64,000 nt of DNA, taken from contig NZ_JAJUHW010000010.1 in NCBI RefSeq assembly GCF_029265695.1, positions 16,308 through 80,307 on the forward strand, in the 5' to 3' direction. Below the pieces are notes generated by a model. It worked only from the letters and a program-made list of their open reading frames with translations. It was not told the origin of the DNA and did no database searches. The position numbers were made by a program, and so were the translations under genes. The stretch comes from Gracilinema caldarium (GTDB taxonomy: Bacteria; Spirochaetota; Spirochaetia; Treponematales; Breznakiellaceae). Below are positions 9,587 to 20,053 of this stretch, in pieces; within the stretch, counting starts at the first letter, position 1; every line of letters begins with the position of its first letter.

Positions 9587-10608
9587 ACCGAATTCTGTCT
9601 TCCAAGTCCTATGAAATCCGTGAGCGGGTGAGCCGGACTTCAGGATGGTTTTATCGGGCTAAAAAGATCTTATACCGCGGCAAAACGGCATACCAGAGCA
9701 TAGAACTATTGGAGACCGAGGAATTCGGCCGCACCTTACTTCTTGATGGGGCCACCCAGGTTATGGAGGCCAATGAATTTCAGTACCATGAACCCATGGC
9801 TCACATTCCCCTGCTTGCTCATCCGCAGCCTGAAAGGGTGCTCATCATCGGCGGCGGAGACGGAGGGGTCCTGCGGGAAGTCCTGAAGCACCCCACGGTC
9901 CGTCATGTGGACCTGGTAGAACTGGACGATGCGGTCATTGAATTTTCCCGGACCTTGCTTGCCTTCTGCAGCAAGGGTGCCTTTGACGATGATCGAGTCA
10001 GCATACATGTCCAGGACGGCAGAACCTTTGTCGAAACAGCTAATAATCAATATGACATTGTCATTATGGATATGACCGATCCGGCAGGTCCATCCCTGAG
10101 ACTCTACAGCCGGGAGTTCTTTTTAGCCCTGTCAAAGCTTCTAAAGGATGAGCGGGCTTATTTTATCATGCACAGCGAATCACCGGATTGCCGCCCCGAA
10201 GCCTTTGCTCGGATACACCGGACCCTCAGGTCCGTATTCTCCCGGGTAGAACTAGCGACCACCTGTATCCGCATGTACGGGGGCCTCTGGTCCTTTGCGA
10301 TTGCCAGCCTCGCCAGGGGCAGCCCCTCCAAGGGCGGCGCTGTTACGGTCGCCGCCCTCGACGGAAGCGCAAGCAAAACCGCCAGCGAGCCCGCCAGGGG
10401 CGGTACCGCACTGCGGGAATTTTCGATCTCCGAAATAAGGCGTCGCATGGACGAGCGGGGGTTATCGGGGCTGCAGGTTGTCGCGCCTGAAACCTGGCAG
10501 GCCTTTTTTGCCCCCTACCCCTACATCCAGACCCTTCTTGCTAAGGAGGGCGACATTTGCACCGACGAAAACCCAGAGTTCCCCGACAGTTTTGACTATA
10601 GGGGATAA
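9571..10608 (+). CDS. speE: Spermidine synthase (polyamine aminopropyltransferase)
   Basis: RVLIIGGGDGGVLREVLKHPTVRHVDLVELDDAVIEFSR, YDIVIMDMTDPAGPS; overlaps speD by 16 nt. Confidence 0.95.
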   Translation: MRKFLDRILSSKSYEIRERVSRTSGWFYRAKKILYRGKTAYQSIELLETEEFGRTLLLDGATQVMEANEFQYHEPMAHIPLLAHPQPERVLIIGGGDGGVLREVLKHPTVRHVDLVELDDAVIEFSRTLLAFCSKGAFDDDRVSIHVQDGRTFVETANNQYDIVIMDMTDPAGPSLRLYSREFFLALSKLLKDERAYFIMHSESPDCRPEAFARIHRTLRSVFSRVELATTCIRMYGGLWSFAIASLARGSPSKGGAVTVAALDGSASKTASEPARGGTALREFSISEIRRRMDERGLSGLQVVAPETWQAFFAPYPYIQTLLAKEGDICTDENPEFPDSFDYRG

Positions 10609-10660
10609 GCAATCACTCACGAGCCGCCTGAGGTTAAGCAGAGCTTACCCCCTTCCCCCC

Positions 10661-12349
10661 TCACACTTCCAGAGTCTTTAACCGCTGCTCCCCCAAGGGC
10701 AGATACAGCGCAAGCAGAACCGCAAAGAGAAGAAGCGGAAGCACCACAAGAATAAGGACAAGGAGCAGCCAGGTCTTGGCCCAGGCAAAGGCTGCAACAC
10801 CGGTACCCGCCAGAATGAGCATTTCAAGGAGTATCATCACTACCGCATTGACATTCTGTTTCATGGCCGCCACTGGGTTTTCCCAGGCAAGCTGAGGATT
10901 CAGGGTGTCGATGTAGAGACCTGCCAAATTAAAGAGGGCTGACAGCGTACTGGAAGCGGCAAGTACAAGAAGTACCCGCAATACATTAAAACGAAAAAGA
11001 AAAATCCCTAGAAATACCGCCATGAGGGAACCTGCAAGTCCAAAAACGAGGCCATGGAGCAGCTTTGCCATGAGATAGAGCCGCGGTGAAACCGGCAGGG
11101 TCTTCATATAGCTGATATGCTTGGCGTCCCGAGAAAGGGCCGTGCAGGTAATACTCGTGGCTGAACCGAGAAAGGCCCCGGCAAGACTACTCAACAGCAC
11201 CTGCTGCAGGGGCGAAAGGAGTGACCCAGCGGCGCTGCGCAGTTCATTCAGGGACCCTTGATTTCCCAAAGAAAACACTAGACTCACCGCAATAACGACG
11301 GGCATAAGCACAATGATGAAGGGCCCATTCAAAAAGTACACCGGCTCCCGATTCATGCTCCACAGTTCCCGGAGAAGGAGGGAAACAAGCTTTCCCCGCC
11401 GGGCCGTGCTTGCCTTGAGGAAGGCAACAGTCTGAGTTCGGTTCATCCGTCTGACATACTGTTCGGAAAAACCCTGTATAACCCGGGTATAGCGGGGGGC
11501 GAGGACGCTTAAAAGCCCGTAGGAAGCTGCAAGGACCGACATGAGGCAGGCAAGGAGACCAAGGGTATATAAAGGGTTTGCCGCACTGAGCAGGGCACCC
11601 AGCAAAAATTGCAGAGGCGGAAGTGCATCAAGAAGACGCAGGAAAGCTTCATTTGACCCCCGCAGGAGGACCGCCAGTTCTTCCGGGCCAGCTGATGAAG
11701 CGAGCAGCCGGTTTATGGATGCGTTAAAAAAGAGAATGATGACCATCATGGCCAATCCAATTAGCACCAGCATCCGATCCCGGTTCCTAAAAAACTTACT
11801 TACCGAAAGGAGCGGGATACTGATACAGTAGCCTAGGACGCTGACAACTATGACAGCCAGGATGATCTCAAGGAGGGCATTGACATAAAAGAGGGCGGAA
11901 ACACCTGCGGATATGCCATAAATGAGAAAACCGGTACCAATAGAAAGCAGAGCAATAAAGAATTGGGGAACCGCCAGGGCCAAAGCCTTGCCTGCAAGTA
12001 AAAAGACAGGCTTCGCCGGCAAAGTAGCCAGATAGGTTTCCATCTCGTTGGTATAGACAGTGGAAAAACTGGAGACAAAACTGAGAATTGCCACCAAGAG
12101 GCTCCCGTACAGCAGTGCGTAGACCAGCATGAGCCGCAGAAGCCCCAGCGTTGCAAAAACCTTATACAGGGATGAATAGACTTCCCAGGCCATATAACCG
12201 AAAACGCCGATGACATAGATAAAGAGGGCCAGGGTTCCCACCCCCTTTAAGAGCCCCTTTGGTGAAAGTTTACCCGACGAATCGCGAAGTGCAGGAAGGG
12301 CATAAAAGGTGGAAAAATAAAACCGGATAATGGCTGCCAATGATTTCAT
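10661..12349 (-). CDS. ABC-2 type transporter permease
   Basis: Multi-TM protein immediately downstream of (4-nt overlap with) an ABC ATPase. Confidence 0.75.
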   Translation of the reverse strand: MKSLAAIIRFYFSTFYALPALRDSSGKLSPKGLLKGVGTLALFIYVIGVFGYMAWEVYSSLYKVFATLGLLRLMLVYALLYGSLLVAILSFVSSFSTVYTNEMETYLATLPAKPVFLLAGKALALAVPQFFIALLSIGTGFLIYGISAGVSALFYVNALLEIILAVIVVSVLGYCISIPLLSVSKFFRNRDRMLVLIGLAMMVIILFFNASINRLLASSAGPEELAVLLRGSNEAFLRLLDALPPLQFLLGALLSAANPLYTLGLLACLMSVLAASYGLLSVLAPRYTRVIQGFSEQYVRRMNRTQTVAFLKASTARRGKLVSLLLRELWSMNREPVYFLNGPFIIVLMPVVIAVSLVFSLGNQGSLNELRSAAGSLLSPLQQVLLSSLAGAFLGSATSITCTALSRDAKHISYMKTLPVSPRLYLMAKLLHGLVFGLAGSLMAVFLGIFLFRFNVLRVLLVLAASSTLSALFNLAGLYIDTLNPQLAWENPVAAMKQNVNAVVMILLEMLILAGTGVAAFAWAKTWLLLVLILVVLPLLLFAVLLALYLPLGEQRLKTLEV

Positions 12350-13086
12350 GCTTCCCCGCCTCCGCTTTCCACCAGTTCCAGGAACAGGGATTCCAGGGAA
12401 CCGTCTTTTCCCCGAAGCTCCTTAAGTTCATCCAAGGTGCCGGTAAACATAATCTTTCCCTTATTGATGATAGCAAGCCGGTCGCAGACCTTTTCAGCCA
12501 CTTCCATCACATGGGTAGAAAAAAACACACAGGTTCCCGCCAGGGCCCGCTCCCGCATGAGTTCCTTAAGGTTAAAGGCGGCCTGGGGGTCAAGGCCGAC
12601 CAGGGGTTCATCGAGAATCCAGTTGGACGGCTCAGGGAGGAGGCTGGCACATACGAGGAGCTTCTGCTTCATGCCCCGGGAATAGCTGCCGATCCTTGCA
12701 GACAGCACGTCGGCTATTTCAAAGCGTCTGGTGTAGGTTTCGATGCGCTGCCGACGGGCATCCCGGTCAACGCCGTACAGGTCGGCAATAAAATTAAGGA
12801 ACTCAATGCCCTTAAGCCGCGCAAAAAGTTCCGGGTTATCCGGCACATAGCCGATACGGGCCTTTGCCTCAAGGGCCCGGGCGGGAAGTTCCAAACCATC
12901 CACCGAAATCGTCCCCCCATCGGCTTCAAGAGCACCGGTAATGAGCTTTATGGTCGTGGTCTTTCCGGCCCCATTAGGGCCAAGGAAGCCGAAAATAGAA
13001 CCATCAGGAATTGTCAGGTTGATGGAATCCAGGGCCTTCGTTTTATTTTTACTGTAGGTCTTGTTCACTCCCTGCAGGGTAATCAT
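12346..13086 (-). CDS. ABC transporter ATP-binding protein (CcmA/NatA-like)
   Basis: FGFLGPNGAGKTTTIKLITGAL (Walker A), YSRGMKQKLLVCASLL (signature), LDEPLVGLDP (Walker B). Confidence 0.95.
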   Translation of the reverse strand: MITLQGVNKTYSKNKTKALDSINLTIPDGSIFGFLGPNGAGKTTTIKLITGALEADGGTISVDGLELPARALEAKARIGYVPDNPELFARLKGIEFLNFIADLYGVDRDARRQRIETYTRRFEIADVLSARIGSYSRGMKQKLLVCASLLPEPSNWILDEPLVGLDPQAAFNLKELMRERALAGTCVFFSTHVMEVAEKVCDRLAIINKGKIMFTGTLDELKELRGKDGSLESLFLELVESGGGEA

Positions 13087-13099
13087 ATGGTCCCCCTTA

Positions 13100-14677
13100 T
13101 TACTGCAGTATGGTTATTTCTACCCGGCGGTTCTTTGCCCTGCCGGTCTCGGTGCTGTTGTCCGCAAGAGGCTTTGTGCCGCCCCAGCCTTTATAGATAA
13201 ACCGGTCCGCAGGAATCCCCCGGGCAACCAGTTCATCCACGATTTTTTTTGCCCGCCGGACCGACAGTTCCTGCTCTCCCGCGGGCCGACCCACGGCAGC
13301 GGTGTGGCCTTCCACAAGAATCAGAGGCTGCACCGCCCCTGCACCCGCAACCGACTGCAGGGCCCGGGCAATGATATCCAGCCGTCCCCGTTCAGAACTC
13401 AGGATCTCATCAGAGTCGGCTACAAAGCGGATATCCCGTACGGTAAGTTTTACCCCCTCGGGGACGGCTGCCACCTCGATGTTCTGGGCCGGCAGGTCCA
13501 CGACTGCAACAGAAGGTGCAGCGGAGGATGGGGCTGCGGGTGCAGGGGCGACCGGAGTGGATGACGCAGCCGGCGATGGAGTCTCTGCTGCCGGGGCAGA
13601 TCCCCCGCTCGTGGCCGCGGATGGCGGGGCAGCGCCCGCGAGACCCTGGTCAAGCTCGAAGTTTCCGCCGGACCGGAGCTGTTCGCCCGCGGCAGACACA
13701 GAAGCTGGGGCGGCCGCGGTGCTGGTAGTTCCAGAGGCCGCACCGCCAGAGCCCGCATCAACCGAATCTGCGCCGCCAACCTTTTCGACCCGTCTAGTCT
13801 GGCCGTTATCCCCGCCCAATTGCAGGGTAACCTGGGCCAAAACCGCCGAGCGGTCAAAGGGCAGAAAGCTTTCACTGAAACTCAGGGTAAACCCCTTGTA
13901 TCGTACCGAAGATCCATCGGGCCACAGGAAGGTTTCATCCAGCGTATCCCGCATCAAAACAAGCCGGCCGTCCGCAGATCGGATCAAAATATCTACCACA
14001 TGCTTTCCGCTTGCTTCGACAAAGGGACCAGAACCGCCCTGGCTTGCTCCAGGCGTTTTCGTCTGGGAGCTTCTTGATACAGCCTTGTACCGGGTGGCAT
14101 ATTGGGCTTGGATACGAAAAACATTTTCACCTTTATAAGATTCCTCACCCAGGAAACGGTATTCCACCACAATCGGAAGTTTTACCCGGTTTCCGTCGTT
14201 CCGGGGATCCACGATGCGTTCACCATGGGCAACCCAAGAATCGCCGGATCTAAGAGGTTTATCAGAGAAAAGCGGGAAATTACGTAGCTGCGGATACCCC
14301 TTATCATCTGCAATCCGCATGGAACCCGAGGGCGACAGGGTAAAATCGACGGGAATAATATCATCCAAAGGCCGAGCCGCCTTCTGCAGATCTCTCAAGG
14401 TTTCTTCAAACACATAGACCGTTCCGCGGTAGCGCTGGCCCGCTGGGTCTTGGACTGGATCGAGCCGATAGCGTGTCTCCCGGTACACATGGCCCGTGTA
14501 TTTTCCGTTATCATAGCGGGCCCAGTCGGACCGCTCCACAAGAATATAGGGCCCGGACACAGTCTGCCTTAAAACAACTCCCGCCTGGTTTTGGGGAAAG
14601 AGCGGCCACGAAAAAAGGATAAAAAGAAATACAATGATATTCTTACCCCAAAGAAAACTGAGCCGTTCCTTTTTCAT
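13100..14677 (-). CDS. OmpA-family C-terminal peptidoglycan-binding protein with Ala/Pro-rich linker
   Basis: C-terminal ILVEGHTAAVGRPAGEQELSVRRAKKIVDELVARGIPADRFIYKGWGGTKPLADNSTETGRAKNRRVEI (OmpA motif); N-terminal hydrophobic segment from MKKERLSF. Confidence 0.88.
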   Translation of the reverse strand: MKKERLSFLWGKNIIVFLFILFSWPLFPQNQAGVVLRQTVSGPYILVERSDWARYDNGKYTGHVYRETRYRLDPVQDPAGQRYRGTVYVFEETLRDLQKAARPLDDIIPVDFTLSPSGSMRIADDKGYPQLRNFPLFSDKPLRSGDSWVAHGERIVDPRNDGNRVKLPIVVEYRFLGEESYKGENVFRIQAQYATRYKAVSRSSQTKTPGASQGGSGPFVEASGKHVVDILIRSADGRLVLMRDTLDETFLWPDGSSVRYKGFTLSFSESFLPFDRSAVLAQVTLQLGGDNGQTRRVEKVGGADSVDAGSGGAASGTTSTAAAPASVSAAGEQLRSGGNFELDQGLAGAAPPSAATSGGSAPAAETPSPAASSTPVAPAPAAPSSAAPSVAVVDLPAQNIEVAAVPEGVKLTVRDIRFVADSDEILSSERGRLDIIARALQSVAGAGAVQPLILVEGHTAAVGRPAGEQELSVRRAKKIVDELVARGIPADRFIYKGWGGTKPLADNSTETGRAKNRRVEITILQ

Positions 14678-14761
14678 AATTCCAGTATCCGGCACAACGA
14701 TTTGTTTGTGCAAGTAGGCAACTCGGTTGCCAGCCATACAATTTTGACCAATAATAATTTT

Positions 14762-15934
14762 ATGACAGCGGTTCATTCGTTAAATATACTCTCTGCGGAA
14801 CTCGCCCAATCATTTCTCCAAAGACTCGGAGAACACATCGAGCAAAACATCAATATCATGAACCAGGAGGGCATCATCATTGCAAGCAGGGATACTTCCC
14901 GTATCGGAAGCTACCATGATGCGGCCCACCGGCTTATAAGATCCCAGTCGGCCAAAGAAGAAATTGAGGAGCAGGACGATCCTGCACCGGGGGTGAAACC
15001 TGGGGTGAATCTGCCGATCCAGCATAGGGGAGAGACTATCGGGGTAGTCGGCGTAACCGGTCGGCCCGCGGAAGTGCGGAGCCTTGCCTATGCGGTTAAA
15101 ATAAGCCTTGAAACCTTCATGGAACTGGAAGCACTGCGGGACAAAATGCTCCGCCAGCAGGCTGGCATGAACCGTTTTATCGCCAAGCTTCTTAATCCTG
15201 AATCGATGGACGATACATCCCTCCATGAGCTTGCCCGCAGGACCGGCTATGAAGCGGCCCTGCCTCGGACAGCAATCCTTATTACCCTTCCTCCCGGCAT
15301 GGAAACCGAAGCGGGTTTGCGGATCCTTAAGGAACAGCAGAACCGCAGCAAACAGGATATCCTAGCGGCAACGCCACAGGGAGATATATTGCTTTTTAAG
15401 GCCCTCGGCCAAACAAAAGGTTTCAGCCTCGGATCATGGGAAGAGGACATAACAACATTCTGGAGGGTCTTACAACATGATCTTCCGGCGAGTCAATTTT
15501 ATGTGAGCATGAAGCAGAAGGATGTAAGCCGTTATCACCTGGCATACCGGGAAATCCTTTGGCTTAAGGGCCATATACATCAAACTGACAATAAACCTGT
15601 CATGCTTTACCGGCATGTCATGGATCTTTTAACCGACCCAACCCTGAGATGGGAACTGGTGAGTCTTTTTGAATATACTCTTGAGGGAATCATACAAAAT
15701 GCCGGCGGCAGCTTGCCCCACTGGCTTTCAGAAACACTGCTCGCACTGGTTCGCGCCGATTATGCGATCCAAGAGGCGGCAGACCGGTTGCATCTACATC
15801 GCAATTCCCTTGCAAACCGGATTAAAAAAATCAATGATCTTACAGGTATCGATCTTATCACAGAGATCCACTGGCGGGACTATTTTCGAGTCCTTGCCTA
15901 TTTCATGAATCAGACTGTGCATAATGCACAGTAA
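14762..15934 (+). CDS. CdaR/PucR-family sugar-diacid-type transcriptional regulator
   Basis: MTAVHSLNILSAELAQSFLQRLGEHIEQNINIMNQEGIIIASRDTSRIGSYHDAA (diacid recognition domain) and C-terminal PucR HTH AIQEAADRLHLHRNSLANRIKKINDLTGID; start assigned downstream of the longest ORF. Confidence 0.9.
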   Translation: MTAVHSLNILSAELAQSFLQRLGEHIEQNINIMNQEGIIIASRDTSRIGSYHDAAHRLIRSQSAKEEIEEQDDPAPGVKPGVNLPIQHRGETIGVVGVTGRPAEVRSLAYAVKISLETFMELEALRDKMLRQQAGMNRFIAKLLNPESMDDTSLHELARRTGYEAALPRTAILITLPPGMETEAGLRILKEQQNRSKQDILAATPQGDILLFKALGQTKGFSLGSWEEDITTFWRVLQHDLPASQFYVSMKQKDVSRYHLAYREILWLKGHIHQTDNKPVMLYRHVMDLLTDPTLRWELVSLFEYTLEGIIQNAGGSLPHWLSETLLALVRADYAIQEAADRLHLHRNSLANRIKKINDLTGIDLITEIHWRDYFRVLAYFMNQTVHNAQ

Positions 15935-16012
15935 TAACACAAAAAAACAGAAAGATTGCCCTCAAAAATGCCCATAAATTGATTTACAATTATTATAAGC
16001 TTGGAGGCTCAT

Positions 16013-17152
16013 ATGACCATAATCGTCGCCCCCGATTCTTTTAAGGGCAACATGAGTGCCCAGGAAGCCTGCGCAGAAATCATTGCGGGTATTAGAGAGG
16101 CAGATCCGGCCATCAATACAATAAGCTATCCATTGGCCGATGGAGGAGAGGGAACCGCCCGGATTGTAACCGAAGCAACCGGCGGAGAGCTTATTTCTGT
16201 CAAAGTCCGGGGACCCTTAGGAGATACGGTAATCGCAGCCTTTGGACTTATCGAAGGGGGCAAAATCGCCATTCTCGATATGGCCAGCGCTTCCGGCATT
16301 GAGCTCGTACCACCGGGGAAACTAAATCCCCTTAAAGCAAGTACCTACGGCACAGGAGAACTTATCAAGGCCGCACTGGATGCAGGAGCCCGGGAACTGG
16401 TCATTGGTATCGGCGGAAGCGCCACGGTAGATGGGGGCATCGGCATGCTTCAGGCACTGGGATTTGAAATTCTAGATGATACAGGAAAGCCCGTCGGTGA
16501 AGGCGGCGAAGTCCTTCTCAAAATCAGCGAAATTCGCACCGAAAAAGCCGATCCTCGGTTAAAAGAGGTAACAATAAAAGTTGCAAGCGATGTAACCAAC
16601 CCCCTTACCGGGCCTGAGGGAGCTGCAGCAGTTTTTGGGCCCCAGAAGGGAGCAACGCCGGACATGGTACCGCTGCTCGACCAGGGGCTGAGCCGGCTCG
16701 GTCAAGCTTGGATCAAAGCAGGTCTTGCAGCAGACACAGATCATCCTGGCGACGGCGCCGCAGGTGGCCTCGGGGCGGCCCTGCGGATCTGTCTTGGAGC
16801 ATCCATCGAATCAGGGGCGTTCCTCGTGATGCAGTATACCGGTATGATGAAGGCACTAAAATATGCAGACCTGGTCATTACCGGGGAGGGCCGCACCGAC
16901 AGCCAGACAAGCCATGGCAAGCTCTGTGCTGTTGTTTCCCGGGTCTGCAAAGAAGCGGGTGTGCCGGTAGCCCTGCTTTCAGGAGCGTTGGCAGGAGATC
17001 TCAATCAGGTTCTCAGTCTCTTTGATTATGCGGTTTCTATTTCTATCGGAGAAGATTCACTTGATAAAATGATTCAAAATGGCCCCAGAAACCTTCGATT
17101 CGCCGCAGCCAATCTGGTACGGGCCTTAAAAATTGGAAAGGCCCTCGGTTAA
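16013..17152 (+). CDS. Glycerate 2-kinase (GarK/GlxK family)
   Basis: MTIIVAPDSFKGNMSAQEACAEIIAGI...PLADGGEGTARIVTEATGGE...GIGGSATVDGGIGMLQALG. Confidence 0.95.
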   Translation: MTIIVAPDSFKGNMSAQEACAEIIAGIREADPAINTISYPLADGGEGTARIVTEATGGELISVKVRGPLGDTVIAAFGLIEGGKIAILDMASASGIELVPPGKLNPLKASTYGTGELIKAALDAGARELVIGIGGSATVDGGIGMLQALGFEILDDTGKPVGEGGEVLLKISEIRTEKADPRLKEVTIKVASDVTNPLTGPEGAAAVFGPQKGATPDMVPLLDQGLSRLGQAWIKAGLAADTDHPGDGAAGGLGAALRICLGASIESGAFLVMQYTGMMKALKYADLVITGEGRTDSQTSHGKLCAVVSRVCKEAGVPVALLSGALAGDLNQVLSLFDYAVSISIGEDSLDKMIQNGPRNLRFAAANLVRALKIGKALG

Positions 17153-17182
17153 TACAGGAGTGGACAGGACGGGGCGTGATTT

Positions 17183-17254
17183 AAGCCTGGCTTGAGTTTG
17201 GCCAAGCTTGCCTCAGGCCAGGTTTTAGCCCGGCCTGAGACTAGCTCAAGGCTT
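17183..17254. terminator. Nested inverted repeat between convergent genes (candidate bidirectional terminator)
   Basis: Inner CTCAGGCCAGG-TTTTAG-CCCGGCCTGAG (17212-17239) inside an imperfect outer AAGCC(TGGC)TTGAG / CTCAAGGCTT pairing. Confidence 0.5.
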
Positions 17255-18062
17255 ACTCAGCGGCGGCTTCGACCACCTTGGCGCCCCATTGCTTAAGTCT
17301 GCCTTCTATAAAATCGAGACAGGCTTCGTGCTGGGCCTTTCCGCGGCCCTCTACCATCATAGGCTCACCGAACTCGATATATACGGTTCGATCCCGGTGT
17401 ACGGGCCCAAAACCCTTAAGCAGAGCTCCGTTGCTCCAATAGTCAGTTTTGAGCGCCACGGGAACTATGGGGACCCCCGCTTTGGCAGCAAGTTTTATTC
17501 CCAGACTGTTGAACTTGGTCCGGTCAAAAACTTCGGTCCTTGTACCCTGGGGGAAAATAATAATAGAAATACCCTTCACAAGCCGCTCAGAACCGCCAGT
17601 CAGCACCGCCTCCAGGTCTCCGCGGGGGTCTTTCCGGGTTACCGTAATAGGGTCCCGGGACCGCATAATGGGTCCCCAAATAGGGCCGTGTACAAGCTTT
17701 TCCTTGACTACATAGGTAACCGGCTTAATGGGGCAAATGAGACCGGGAAGTATGGTGGTTTCCATGGTTCCCATGTGGTTTGCCACAAAAACCATAGGCC
17801 CGGGGAACTTTTTAACATTATCCATGCCCCGGATATCAAACTTGGCGCCGCAGCTTTCCAGGTAGCCCATGAGTTCCCGGGAGCTGTCGGCCCAGACCTC
17901 ATCGGTATAGAGACCCTTTAAGGCCAGAGCCCGATACTTAAAAATAACTTTGATAAAAAAACTGTAGGGACTCCACCGAGAGCCCAAAAGAAGGTATTCC
18001 CTGAAGGCCCGCTTGACCTTATCGGGAGTCTTGTAGGAGTCGCCTTCGAATACGGTTGCCAT
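17253..18062 (-). CDS. 1-acyl-sn-glycerol-3-phosphate acyltransferase (PlsC family)
   Basis: VFVANHMGTMETTILPG (NHxxxxE-type motif), IIIFPQGTRTE. Confidence 0.88.
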   Translation of the reverse strand: MATVFEGDSYKTPDKVKRAFREYLLLGSRWSPYSFFIKVIFKYRALALKGLYTDEVWADSSRELMGYLESCGAKFDIRGMDNVKKFPGPMVFVANHMGTMETTILPGLICPIKPVTYVVKEKLVHGPIWGPIMRSRDPITVTRKDPRGDLEAVLTGGSERLVKGISIIIFPQGTRTEVFDRTKFNSLGIKLAAKAGVPIVPVALKTDYWSNGALLKGFGPVHRDRTVYIEFGEPMMVEGRGKAQHEACLDFIEGRLKQWGAKVVEAAAE

Positions 18063-18074
18063 GCTGTCTGCCGC

Positions 18075-20039
18075 CTATACCCGGTTTATAATACCGACCA
18101 GGGCATCAACAGTAAAGCCGAGGTGCTCGGCCACCTTGTCACCGGGGCCTGATTCTCCAAAGCGATCCACCGAAAGGATATCCGCTTCCTTTGCCCAGCC
18201 TTCCCAGCCCATGCGGCTGCCGGCTTCTACAACCACGGTCCGCACACCTTCAGGGATAATAGCATTCTTAATTTCCGCTGGCTGCTGTTCAAAAAGCTCC
18301 CGGCTTATCATCGATACCACCTGGACCTGTTTTCCCTGGACTTTTTCCGCCGCGGCGAGGGCCATGGGGACCTCAGAGCCGGTGGCAATAATGACCACAT
18401 CGGCTTTTCCCGCGGGCTTTTTCACGATATAAGCGCCGGTCTTAATGGTTTCCCGCCAGTCAGGATCGGCCTTTGAGAAAACCGGTACATTTTGCCGGGT
18501 GAGGGCTAATACCGTGGGACCGTCGGTCCGTTCAAGGGCCATTTTCCAGGCCAGGCTTGTTTCTTCAGCATCTGCGGGCCGCAGCACCCGTACATTCGGT
18601 ATGGCCCTGAGGCTTGCAAGGTGTTCTATCGGCTGGTGGGTCGGCCCGTCTTCCCCGATATAGATGGAGTCATGGGTAAGCACATAAATGACCGGCTGCT
18701 TCATGAGTGCCGAAAGCCGGAGGGCAGGCCGGAGGTAATCGGCAAATACAAGGAAGGTAGCACAGAAAGCCCGCAGTCCCCCGTGCAGCTGGATACCATT
18801 GGAGATGGCGGCCATACCAAACTCCCGGATACCAAAGTGAATATAGCGGCCGTTCCGCTGTACAGGTCCGAAAACGCCTGCTTCAGGAATGGCCACCGCA
18901 TTGGGGCTCTGAAGGTCCGCAGAACCGCCGACAAGATTCTTAATAGCCCGGGCCGCTTCCACCAGCACCTTATTGGAAGCCGTACGGGTGGCTATTTTTT
19001 CGCCCAATGCAAAGGCCGGATCCGTAAAGGTTCCAGGCGTAGCCGCAAAAAAGGCATCCCATTCGGCGCGCTTGTCCGGATTCGCCAGAGACCAGGCATC
19101 GAACAGAGACTGCCATTCGGAACGGGCCTTTTTCCATTCCTGCCGTTTCTGGGCAAAATACTCTTGAGCCTCGGGGGCAACATAAAATTCAGAGGGAATA
19201 CCCAGGGCGGCCCGGGCGGCGGCGATTTCGTCGGCCCCCAGGGGTGCGCCATGCACCGAGTGGCTTCCCTGTTTGTTGGGGGCCCCCTTACCGATAATTG
19301 AGGTCAGAATAATGAGACTCGGCTTGCTTGTTTCTGCCTTGGCTTTGGCCAACAGGTCCGCAATCTCATCAAAATTGTACATGGAACCCTTCAGCACCTG
19401 CCACCCATAGGCCTCGTAGCGTTTCGCCACATCTTCTGTGAACGACAGGTCCGTAGATCCATCAATGGTAATCTTATTTGAATCATAAAAGGCGATAAGT
19501 TTCCCCAGTTTAAGGTGACCCGCCAAACTCGATGCTTCGGCGGATACCCCTTCCTGGAGACAGCCGTCGCCTACCAGTGTATAGGTATAATGATTGATGA
19601 TTTGATGAGATGGGGTATTAAAGTGGGCCGCCAGATAAGCTTCAGCTATGGCCATACCAACCGCGGTTGCCATCCCCTGACCCAGGGGCCCCGTGGTCGT
19701 TTCGATGCCCGGAGCTGCGCCGTATTCAGGGTGGCCTGCACAGGGAGAACCAATCTGCCTAAAGGATTTAATATCATCCAAGGTGATGGGATAACCGCTC
19801 ATATGCAAGAGGGAATATAAAAACATGGAACCATGCCCAGCGGACAGTACAAAACGATCCCGATCAATCCAAGCAGGATCGCTGGGATCATGGCGCAAAA
19901 GCTCTCCATACAGGACAGCCCCCAATTCTGCCGCTCCCAGAGGAAGTCCCGGATGACCTGAATTGGCCTTTTGGATCGCATCCATAGAAAGTGAACGAAC
20001 ACTCAGTGCGACCTTCTCCAACGCTTTCGTATTCATCAA
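18075..20039 (-). CDS. tkt: Transketolase
   Basis: [88 protein letters not shown]. Confidence 0.97.
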   Translation of the reverse strand: MMNTKALEKVALSVRSLSMDAIQKANSGHPGLPLGAAELGAVLYGELLRHDPSDPAWIDRDRFVLSAGHGSMFLYSLLHMSGYPITLDDIKSFRQIGSPCAGHPEYGAAPGIETTTGPLGQGMATAVGMAIAEAYLAAHFNTPSHQIINHYTYTLVGDGCLQEGVSAEASSLAGHLKLGKLIAFYDSNKITIDGSTDLSFTEDVAKRYEAYGWQVLKGSMYNFDEIADLLAKAKAETSKPSLIILTSIIGKGAPNKQGSHSVHGAPLGADEIAAARAALGIPSEFYVAPEAQEYFAQKRQEWKKARSEWQSLFDAWSLANPDKRAEWDAFFAATPGTFTDPAFALGEKIATRTASNKVLVEAARAIKNLVGGSADLQSPNAVAIPEAGVFGPVQRNGRYIHFGIREFGMAAISNGIQLHGGLRAFCATFLVFADYLRPALRLSALMKQPVIYVLTHDSIYIGEDGPTHQPIEHLASLRAIPNVRVLRPADAEETSLAWKMALERTDGPTVLALTRQNVPVFSKADPDWRETIKTGAYIVKKPAGKADVVIIATGSEVPMALAAAEKVQGKQVQVVSMISRELFEQQPAEIKNAIIPEGVRTVVVEAGSRMGWEGWAKEADILSVDRFGESGPGDKVAEHLGFTVDALVGIINRV

Positions 20040-20053
20040 TTACTCCTTATGCA

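Noticed and set aside
10188-10490. Antisense or out-of-frame ORFs inside strong genes (also 2414-2635, 13302-14138, 18621-19301, 27718-28095, 48836-49387, 55488-56309)
   Set aside because: Each lies within a confidently identified gene on another frame and shows no recognisable domain; typical shadow ORFs.
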